Source: Cloeon dipterum (taxonomy: Eukaryota; Arthropoda; Insecta; Ephemeroptera; Baetidae). Taken from it: 64,000 bases of DNA. The notes under the pieces are model-generated. The model saw nothing but the letters and a program-made list of their open reading frames with translations. It ran no database searches and was not told the origin of the DNA. A program made the translations under genes and the position numbers. The stretch covers positions 21,332,545 to 21,396,544 of the forward strand of contig NC_088790.1 of assembly GCF_949628265.1 (NCBI RefSeq), in the 5' to 3' direction. Positions 13,601-24,600 of this stretch are shown here, one piece after another (the first letter of the stretch is position 1; each line of letters begins with the position of its first letter).

Positions 13601-16343
13601 TTATTGAAAACGTGAGCAGAGGCGCCAGAGGCCATCTTCTAAAATTCTATTGAACCCATGGCCTCCAGAGTTATATGTGCAAAACCTTAAATCTACTGCA
13701 AATCGTTATGATGCAGGAAACAATTTTCTTAACTAACAATGAAGCAACATTAAATGCAAAATAATGCACCAATCCAACCTAAAAATCCCTTTATTTGATA
13801 CGTCCAATTTAATAAAGCAATAAAATAAACCTGAAGTGTCAACTTTCCGCATATGCTTTTGATTTGAGCTAAAGAAGAAATGTATTTTTTTTAGAAAGGG
13901 TGAACCAAAAACAACGTTTAAGTTTATATGTATTTCTAAACATAAAAAGTCAAATAGAATGTTGTTATTTGTAACAAAGGGAACATTTTCAACCTATTCT
14001 TTGCAAATACTGGCTGCTTACAAATAGCTCTTATATTGTTCGGGAACGGAAAATGTAGCCTCCTACGGTCGTGCAACAAGGTAAGTGCGCAAACAGAAAC
14101 TGTAACGAGCGTAGGTAGATAGCTACGTCTTTTCTTAGAAGTCTGCGAACAACTTTTGGGTTTTAGTAGCACGATTAATCCACGTCATCCAAAGTTTGCA
14201 CTTCAATTTCAGTTTGAGCTAAAAAATTTGATAAATTTACGAAAGCTGTAGCAAACGTTTTCTTTAAAAAAAAAGTCGGTTAAAAAAGTGCAAGAATCTG
14301 TTTGATCGCATGAATGTTGTTTTCATACCCAGAAGAATTCGGATTATAATCATATTGTAGGCTTTAACAATACCTTTCTTAGAGACCACCACATAAAATT
14401 CACAATCTTAAGTTAAGAAGTACAAATACCTACCACGAGCGAATTAAAAGTCGCACCTTGAGCATATCGCCATAATCGAGACAAACGCAGGAACACATCC
14501 ATCTGCTGCGACTCCCACTCGCATTTTCTTTACACAAGCTTAGTAGAGAGCATAACAACGCAATCCTCTTGGGAGAAATTAATACGGAAGCCTCGAAACA
14601 ATCGAACTTAGCCGGGTTTGACTAGGGTGTTTCATTAATTTAGTCGGAATTGAGCTGACAGTCGTGCGAATTTACATGTAAGCAGCAGTGCGAGCAAAAT
14701 GGTTTGCAACAACAGCAGCAATCAATTTTCATTAGCATCTCCTTGGAACGGAAACCGTTTGCAGGCTCTTATAGTCTTAATAAAAGAACAAAAGCAACAC
14801 GTTTTCAATGTAATTTTAAGAAGAATGGATAGTAAATTAGTTTTCCTGGTTCAGAAAATTTATCTTTTTTATTCCTCTGCTGCTCAGGCTGAGATGATAC
14901 AAAAATATTTCAGTCATTAGCTTTGATTGTTTTTATGCAAATCTGTTGTATGATAATATTCCACTTCTTGAAAGTGTTTGTCTTTCTAGATCGAAATTCA
15001 CCAAGGGGAAGATAAACAAGACTAAGGAAATTTTGAAAGCACTCACCACGTATTGTATTTTTCTGACCCGTAAAGAAGACCAAGAAAACAATCCGCTAAA
15101 TGCACTGGAAGCTGCGGAGGAGCACTGCGCGAGGCTGGCGCGAATGAGCGAGTGAGTGCATCTCGGCGGCTGGAACGCGCCCTTCCGCACCCCCGACTCG
15201 CCGGTTGCCGCTCGGGGAAGGAGGGGGCGTGCGCACTCGTCCGAACATTTTTTCGTCCACACTATCTGTCTTCATTAGCTCTCTTTTGGTCCGTTTCCGG
15301 CGTATTACTGATGAGACCGTCCGCAAACACACGCCTCTGATTTCTTCCTATGTGTATTGATTGCGTGTCTGTGAGATTTTTGATTTGCGCGACTCGCAAG
15401 GACACCCTTCAAGTGGTTTGCGTCAATTGTGCCTCCGTGAGTTGAGCAATTCACTTGAGCAAAGAACGTAGGCAACTTGCCTAACTGCCGTGTCCGGCGA
15501 GTTGCATACCGATGTTTGCAACTGTGACACACGCACGACGTATGATGATTGTGAATAGCAAACGACGAAGTTTGTTAAATTCCTTTGGTCAACAGATGTT
15601 TGATATGGTTTCCTGCAAAACAATTTACCATAAAATCATTTGAACTAAAACATAAGTCAAGAAGTTAATGTTTTGTAGGGTTGAGTATTTAAGATGATTT
15701 TACTTTTTCTGCATTACTTACCCACTCGCAAGAACCAGATAAGCACAAATATCGCGATTTAAATACCTTTTTCATTCACACTTTAGATCGTTTATAATCC
15801 TTCTAAATCTACCGAAATCTAAATCGCCATTGAAGCCTTCTCATTTTGCCTTTAAAAGGCTAAAAATTGTCACCGCATCAATGAATTTTATTTTGTCGGA
15901 AGGATTTTGTCATTTGAAAGTCACGTTAGAAACATGTAGGTTTGAAAACTAGAAAAGATGTTTTAGCGATCTCTATTCCGTTTTCAAATTTGAATCTAAA
16001 ATTCGAATTAAAAATATGACATGAGATATATATCATTCGTCGATTAATTAATTATTGAGTTCCATCGCTCTCATTCGAAAATAAATCGTTAAATGGTTAT
16101 TTTTTTTTATTTTCCTCAATTAATTTGTTTTGTTGACTATTAGAGATATTAATGCGCACAATTTTAATGAATCCTTTTAACTACCTGTGAGTTACGTGGT
16201 CAGCAGTTTTATATTTTGCATTGACTCATAATAATTCACTGTTTTCCCTAGCACTATAGCTTTATTTATCCTACAAAAATTGAAATTCGCAAATGCAATA
16301 ATCTGCGTTTAACCAAACAATTTTTTTAGGACAAAATATATTT

Positions 16344-16483
16344 CGTCCTGGTCCCGGCCAAATTGCGTAACTTTCAACAACCAAACGCGAATTTCCTTGT
16401 TGCCAGAAAAGGTCAACAATCAATTCGACAATGAAAATTTGGGTGTTTGTTGAACGTTGTGCAATTTTGCCGGGACCAGGACG
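16344..16483. mobile_element. MITE-like foldback element (about 140 bp)
   Basis: Two inverted arms of about 36 nt face each other: 16344-16379 begins CGTCCTGGTCCCGGC and 16448-16483 ends GCCGGGACCAGGACG. The outer 15 nt match exactly and only about four positions differ over the 36 nt. Weaker complementarity continues inward, so nearly the whole element can fold back. ATTT lies directly outside both ends (16340-16343 and 16484-16487), which fits a 4-bp target-site duplication. There is no internal coding capacity, so it would be a non-autonomous DNA element. The superfamily is not identifiable from these ends. Confidence 0.65.
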
Positions 16484-18995
16484 ATTTTTAACTCTCAAAA
16501 TTTTTTACATTTATTGCGAGGAAAACTGCCTAGAAAAAATTAAAACCTGATTTAGACTGTTCGTTTGAAAAACTCTTTATATTTGTTAATATTGAGCCCA
16601 AAATTGTCGGGAACATTGTAGTCTTCTATTCTCTATAATAATGGAGGATTTCCCTATTCCTGATTTAGATATCATTCCGAAAAAACTCTGATCTAGATTA
16701 TGTAGAAAAGACTTATTGATCAACGTTTTTATCTCCTATAATCTCCTGTCGGATAAAAATTACAATCCGTATTTTTTTATAATTTATGAAGATGTGAATG
16801 TGGCAGTCTGCACGGAGTCTTAATAAAGTTTTATTTATACCTCATTAAAACTTTTTGATATAATTAATTACAGTTTGCCTCCCCTTACCTAAAAGTGTCA
16901 CGCAAAGCAGAACTCGGTTTTTATATCTCTAAAAAGAGCCATTAATAATTAATTAAATGCTCTCTCTCTCTCATCCCACGCTTGAACAGGTCTGAACTTA
17001 GAAGGGGCGTTTTTCGGCGAGAATGAACATCTAATCGTTTTGTGCGCGTCTTCTCTCATTCGGCCAGGTGGGTTTGCGTTTCGAGCATTGGTGCTCTGGA
17101 AATTGTCTCGAAGCGCACCGCCTCATAAATCACACATTTCCGGGAAGTGGACCGACTTTATAAATACCGCGGCGAGCGGGCGAATTCTCGCTTCAAAAGT
17201 GCTGCTCTTTTCGAAGGGCGGATTTGATGCTGGCCAGCCGGCCCCTTTTTCCAAATACACACATATCGCACTGGCGCGCGCCTGTGAAATGGAGAGCGAT
17301 TGATCTGCTCGCAGCTCATTATAAATACATTCATAAGCGCGCTCGGCACCTTTTTCCATTCACGCATTCACCGCGTGCTAGCGATCGTTTGAGAAAAGTT
17401 CTCGTTAATACTATGAACGTGTTATAATAACTGACTGCCTGCATTTCTAGTGATAAAAAGCTCTAATTGAAAAATGCATAGGCGAGTGGGAGTTTCGCTT
17501 GACTATAAAAAACGAATCAAACGCTTACAAGCCTCTTGTTTAATTAAGTGGATTTTAGAAACTACTTTTAATCACTCTCGCTTCGAGCTTTGATAATTAA
17601 TCAATTTAACTTTTTGTGCAGTTTGTAGTTATTCTAATTTCCTAATTTTGTTTTTTTTATTCTCTGGTTAAGGTCAAGAGAATTATTTGTGGAATTTTAG
17701 GCCGAAAAAATAAAACTCAATTCGCGTTCAACCCTAAAAAAAGAGCAGGGTACGATCGAAAATTTAATCCAGCAGGCACACACGCCCACACCATGGTACA
17801 ACCGTTTGCTGTATATCCAAAATTAACAGACAGAGTTTTTTCCAGATTATGTATTCATATCACGTTTTCGCATCCTTGCTGTTTTTTACAATTTGTGACA
17901 TGAGCGTTTCCTCAAATATTCGCTCTCTATTAAATAAACGTTTATTTGCCAGGCAAGCCTCAAATTCAAATAAACATATAAGCCGTTTTTGCCATCCATA
18001 TGGTTAATATTCAATTCGTATGATTTTCTCCAGCAATTTCTACAATCGCAGCTAACTGACGAGGAAAGTCGGAGCTGGTTGATGATTGAATCAAGAATCC
18101 GGCATCCGGCTGAAGCAAAATGTGTGGGCGGTCGTCCGACGAGTGTCAGGCGCTCGTAAATTCCACGTTTGTTCGCGAGCAATAAACCGGCTAGCTCTAG
18201 CTTCAATTACGCGGGAGATTTAATTACTCAGCTTACGGCTGCTCCCCAGGCATTATTCCTTTTCGACTCTGTCTCAGTCAGCAGCAGAATTGATTTTCGA
18301 ATTTCACTGTGCGATACATATAAAATTTGCAGTGAGTTGAGAAAGCTCTTTTGCAAGGTAAATTGCTCTTATGCGGAGTTGCGCTGCAGCAGCTATACAA
18401 CGTTCCAACAAGTTCCATTTATCGCGTGCTGAACTTTTTCCACCCCTATTTCCCTCCGGAACGCCCGGACTGAGTAAAACTCATCTATACTTTTCAATGC
18501 GCCTGATTCCGAAATAAATCAAAGAGAGCATTACAAACCGTTGAGTTCATTGGTCTGATATAAAGATGCTCGATTTGAAATACCTTTGCTAATGCAATGA
18601 TGTATGTATATTAATATTTTTAAACTGTTTTTCAATGGGTTTATAGTCGAGCAATCACGCCGAGTGTATTTTTATATTCAGCGATTTCACATCTACTGGT
18701 AACATTAGCAATTCTCTGAACGCATTCAATTCTACAAACTTTATTACTAACAGATGTCCAACAGAATTAGCGAAATAATGAGGAACGATATAGTGAATTC
18801 TTTACAAAGAGGCAGCTGTACATTTTTATTTCAAGGCATGAATTAAATTGAAAAATTCTCATGATTGTTTTGTTATTTACTTTTCAAAGTTTTGGGTTGA
18901 ATTATTCTTTTGTTTGATTGTATATAGCAAAGTTTTCTTGCGGCAAATAAAAAAATCGCGTGCTCTCTTATATATGGTCTACGTATTAAAATCGT

Positions 18996-19049
<54 letters not shown>

Positions 19050-21693
19050 GCCAGCTGCTCAGCTTTTGTTTAGAGGAAAATAGCTGGAAGCCGCGATAAT
19101 CTGTAGCGCGAATACTGTGTGTTGGAGATTAAATGTTGTATTTAAAAATGGTCCAAAAACAGCTTTTAAATACTCTGTGTTAAATTTAGAATACAATGAA
19201 GAAAATACAAAAGCTCAAAGCAAACCAATTTGTTATTAAATTAGACCGCAACTCGCAGTATTATTAAAAACGAAAATCAGTGAGACAATACTGCAGCAGG
19301 GAAGTGAGTTTTAATATACTGATATAATAATTTATTGCTGAACGTTAAATGCAAATTTACTTGGCATGGAAAACCACACACAGGATGCAGTTTTTGGACC
19401 GGATTGTTAGCACGAGCCAAGCAAGTGCTGCAGAACAGCTTCCTAAGTAAAATTTTATTTTATTGTAAGCAAGATGAACAGTTAAATCTAATCCCAAATT
19501 GAAATGTTCGGTAGCAACTAAATATTTTGCTTTGTTCAGTTATTAAAATGAGGAAAACACTTTTAAATAATTTCGTAGAAATGGCTTTAGACCATACACG
19601 ACGTTAACTGACTGAGTGTGCAAAATTGAAGAGAAAATGAAAATCTACACATACGTCGAAGCAGGCAGGAGCTGCTCGTGAGAAAATAAATTTTTCTCCG
19701 ATAACCGGAGCACGTTTTATTTTTAGCTTAAAATCCGTTAATAGCTTTTACAATGTTCAAGCTTGTTCGCAACAGATCTACTTAAATTTTTTCGTTTGCA
19801 CCTTCTGCAACCATAAATGTTTATAAAAGAACCCGCATTTTTTGTTATCCCTCATCTAAAATTCCTGCTTTACAAAACAAGGAAATTGCTTTGAGATCGG
19901 ATAAAAGTTGCAAACAGAAGCCACGCAAAAATGATTTCAAACGCGCTGAGCCTTGAGAAACACAGATAGAGTGCGGAAAACAAAACAAAATTATCTTTTG
20001 CGACACACGAGCGTGCAGGACGGCGGCCAGAGGGGAAATGTGCACGCCGGACCGACGACTCGTCAAATTGCCACTCGGATCCAGTTTTTGAAGTGGGCCT
20101 AATTAATGAGTGGCAGGAGGCGACCACGCCCTGTCTTTGGCGGATCAAGGTCTCGTGTCGTGGGGAATTAATTAGCGCACCGAGCACGTCTTGCATCACA
20201 GATAATAATAATAATCCGGCGAGAAGCAGACACTTGGCGGAAAAGGAGCGTGTGTGTGTGTTACAATCTCGCAGCGGCGCTCAATTTCTACAATTCTCGG
20301 CGCACTTGGCATTCAAAGAGAGCCTATACGTTTCCTTTTTATGGTGCCACAGCCATTGGAGAAATCTAGCGACGCGGCGTAAGTTAGCAAAGGGTTCTGA
20401 TTAAATTGTATGGAGCTTAAAGCATGATTTAATTATGTAACTCACAACTTGTTACATCCATTTGCATATATTATGCGAGCTATGTAATTAAATTGAAGCT
20501 ATGGCTTTAATGTTTCAGCTGAGGAAAAATTAATTGGAATGACCTTTTCATTGCCACTTAATGAAATAGAATATACAAATTAAATTGATAACGCAACAAA
20601 GTGCCGCGGTTAAGTAAACCATACCAAAGGGCATAGGCATCTAAGCTTTTTCGGTCGAGGAGGGTGGGTCCTTTATTCTTAAAGGATGGAATTTCATTAA
20701 AATTCCGACCTCGTTGCCTGTTTTTCGCCACATAAACTTTGATTGCGCATCAAAGGTTGATTTTATAGAGGAAGCATCGCCGGAATCGACCCCTGGAGAA
20801 CGGGTCTGAGCCTTGACAGGCTGAAGAGTGCGACGCGGCGCGTGTAAGCCGCTTTTCCTTATTTTGCTGTCGGCGGTGTAGACTGTATAGAGTGCGAGGA
20901 GAAAAAATAATTCGGCAATTTCGTGCACACTGACGCAACGATTTGTGTTTAATGTACATCCTCTGACGAAAATACACCATCAAGGTTTACAACATAAGAA
21001 GTAACTGACAAGTATTCATACATCAAACATGTGCCATGCACTATTTACAGAGCTCTATAACAGATCTCGTAATAGGAGAATAATGTTTGTGAGAACTCGG
21101 CCCAAGCAACAGCTCTCAAATACAGAGAACGGCCGGAGTACTGAGATGAGGAATTCATGATAAAAAAAGACCGTGTTACAGAGCTGCTAACAGATTCCAG
21201 CCTTTTCAGAAACGATATCAAATTTGAGTTGTGATTTGTCCTTTTGTAAAATGTTCATTAGTTTGTGTGTCCTCTTCAGAGCACTCGAAGCGAGAGTGGG
21301 CAAACATGATCAATTGTGTGGAAATACAACTCAAATTTAGATCCAGAATTAGAGCACTTTAAAGTGGGTTGGTCTGAAGTTTTCAACGGCCCAAAAGCTA
21401 TTTATCAACTGTCTGTTTTTGTTTGAATTATTGTCCTTTGATTGAATAACTTTAAAAGCCATATGTACAGCTTAAATGGAATATTCTTGGTTAATGTATG
21501 TCCACTAAAGCACAAAATTTAACAGCAAAAATGCACGGATGAAATTAACAATAATCCGTCAGCAATCACACATAAAAAAACAGAAATGAAATCATCAACA
21601 CAAGGGAGAACTTGGTGTGGAGAAAGAAAAACGGCATGTACGCTGCTGTATTACTAATATAAAAATCAACCGCGATCGGCAACGGTGTGGTGT
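16484..21693. other. Intergenic, no supportable gene
   Basis: No coding exon recognised. The stretch contains the (AG)n microsatellite at 19.0 kb and a GC-richer patch at 17.04-17.36 kb with two TATAAATA motifs, which may be promoter-like but has no credible open frame after them. Confidence 0.5.
19002..19046 (+). repeat. (AG)n dinucleotide microsatellite
   Basis: About 22 uninterrupted AG units. GAGA-type repeats are bound by GAGA-factor-like proteins in insects, but with no gene nearby this is best read as a plain microsatellite. Confidence 0.9.
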
Positions 21694-24600
21694 TTAAGAC
21701 CGCCTGCGAGGCGAGAAACTCCTGGAAGGCCTGGTGGGTGGTGGCGAGTCCTGCTGCTGCTGCTGGCTCTCTTCGGCGTCCTCGGCCACCAGCTGCTCCT
21801 CTTGGGCCCTGGACCTGCTGGTGGTGCCCCTCCTGGAGAAGGACGGGGGGCTGGAGTGACGGGCCTTGGGTGCGGGGGCCGGGGTCTCCACGCTCTGGGA
21901 CACGGGCTGCGAGGCCACGTGTCCAACCACGGGACTGAATCGCTTGTTGTTCAGGTTGCGGCTGTTCTTGTTAACCTTGGTAAATTTTGAGGGCGCCTCT
22001 GTTGACTCATCGTCATTCTTCTTGATGGGAGCGTGCGTGGACACGGAACTCTGCGTGCGGCGTCTCTTCAGGGCCGCGATCAGCTCGTCGTTGCTGCGGA
22101 AGGGACGGACGACGCCGTTGCGACCTGAAATGATAATTGTGATTTTCTTTTTCTTTCCGATTTTTTACAATATTTCATATGATATTTTTATTATTTTACA
22201 GGAAGAATTGATTAATGTTGGTAGATGTCACTCGAGGCTGTCATAATTTTTCAATTGAAATAAAATGAAGCTTTCTCTGTGTGTAGCGAGCTGTTTAATT
22301 TTCTGTATTTTTACAGCTCACTACGCTCACAGGAAGCTGCGTATCATTTAAACTGGAAAACTGAGTATACACACCTGAAAAATTTCTGTTTGTAAAAAAA
22401 TTTTGGAAAAAAATTATATTAAGTATAACGCGACACACAGAGCCTACATAGATATTAAAATTCACTCACGCTTTTTCAACAAATTGGAATATTTTGCGTC
22501 TAAAATGAACTAAATAGGCAAAAGTTCGTATGAAACGCCAATCAAATAAAGTGAAATATATTTTCCTGCCGGTAAAACAATTAAATTTTACAAAATTCAA
22601 ATAATTAAAATTAAAATAATAGTTTTATAGGCCAATACCGGCTTTGCCCTCCTGGGTAAAGTTTTAACAAGATGTTTGCCAGGTATTCTGCCTTTTCTCA
22701 CGTTTTTTATAAATCTGACGACTTTAAATAACATGAATGTATTTTTTGACCAAGTGTGAGAATAAACAAATAAACAAATAATTGATAATTTACCTGCGAT
22801 CAGGTACTTTTTCGTAGTGGGCTCCTCGGCTGCTGGGGCAGCAGCGGCTTCTTCTTCGGCCTCTTCTTCATACTCGACGGAGGAGGGTGCTGGCGTTGTG
22901 GTGGTGGTAGTGGTGCTTGTTGGCTCAGAGGTGACCTTTTTGCCAGCCGACGGCTTTCTCAGGGAAGACAGGCCCCTGGAGCGCTGTGGCATCGCGCGAG
23001 CAGTCGACGAGGGGACTGCAGGCACTTCATCTTCGTAGTAATCGCCGTCGTCCTGCGGCCGCGCGCTCGCCAAAGCGGCCAAGGCCACCAGCACAACCAC
23101 AAACCTTAAAAAAGTTATGATTCACATTACATTTCAATTTGATATGCGTTCAAAATAATAACATTCTAGCAATCATGCCACATATATTTAAAATAACAAA
23201 TTCTTGCAAATTATTACAATTGATTTTTTGCTGATGTCAAGACGGAAAAATCTGATAACTCATATTTTGTGCCTTTTTATTTAAAAACAAATTCGAGGCT
23301 CAAGATTTTTTTCTGCCAAAGAACATCAATTCAAAAGTGTCAAAGGAAAAATAACTTTCCTGATTATTTTTGATGAAGTACAGCTCTTCATTAAATATAT
23401 CATCAAAACTTCCCTATTTTTGTGATATTTTCCTTGACAGTTGACAAGCAAATTACATATCAAAGGCTTATTATACGCCATGCCATGCACTATTTTATTT
23501 TCTGGAAGTTGGAAGAACAAATTTCCAGGAGAAGATGGAGCTCGCAAAATATTTTTACCCATTTATGTTCAATAAGTATTTGTTAAATATTGATTTTATA
23601 ATATATGGGTTGCGTAATCATAATCTGTTTTGATAATTTTCCTTACATTAGTAAGACAATTTTTTGATCCAGAATAAGATACTATTTTACCAATTAATTG
23701 AATCAGAAAAATATATAATTAAAGCCAAAATTTGTGGATAGACGCACTTGATACAAATTGAATGTAGCCAAAATTTACAATCTTTGCAGCAAAAAAAATA
23801 TACTGATTCTTAACTAGGAAGAAGAATTAAACAAGAAAATTAGAAAAAAATGCCTCTATTAATACGTAATTTAAGCAGAATGGGTGAGTAAAAGTGAAAA
23901 TTTCGAGAGATAATATATACTATTTCACATTGTTTTTTTTAATTATCAGCAGCTTTTCCGGCCCCTCAGGACTCATCAGCAGTTTTTTACCAGCAAAAAT
24001 CATCTAGTGAGTTGCCGACCATTCAGGACCATCTGCAGTTCAAAAACTTGCTTGCTTAAAATGCCTGAGGGGCCGCAATAGCTAATGTCCAGCATAAGAT
24101 CGAGTGAAATAATTTTTCTCTTTTAGCCACCCATCATGAGTAAAATACAAAGAGCTATAAAATTAACAGCTATTTGAATTAATTTTCCAGTGCGTAGAAA
24201 TAATTTCTATTTTATTGACTTCAAAACCTTCCATTAATAGCCATCGTTGCGGAGGCGAGGGAATGAAGGGCTTATTTTCCGCCAAGGGATTGAAACGGAG
24301 CAAAAAGTTCAGATATTCACCCACATTACGAGAAATCGATTTGAAAATATCATATATAACGTCTATTTTAGAGTCACCGCATAAAGGCTGATACAGTTGA
24401 AGTCTTACAAAAGGGCTTTTACGGTATATTTTTCAATCATAATACACGCGTCTCTTTGGCAAATACATTTTTGAAAGCGGCAATCAATTGCTCATTTTGC
24501 TTTTTGCAATTAGGGGGAAGCTGCGTAGTGTAGGCTCACACAATGCGGTTCGCCTACCGCTAGCTCCAATCGAAATACCATCTCCCGTGGCATTCAACGA

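Larger units (their letters stand above)
1..16343. other. Gene-poor region, no supportable coding exon
   Basis: About 16 kb of AT-rich DNA in which I could not support any gene. Open frames are short, overlap on both strands, match no family I know and lack start/splice context. A few GC-richer islands stand out (roughly 3.2-3.5, 7.5-7.7, 7.95-8.2, 12.3-12.5 and 15.1-15.3 kb); they could be enhancers, promoters or non-coding exons of a gene outside the window, but nothing in them proves it. Confidence 0.5.

Noticed and set aside
14933-15340. Several overlapping frames of 60-109 aa around 15.1 kb
   Set aside because: Multiple mutually exclusive frames in a GC-rich patch, none with domain-like sequence.
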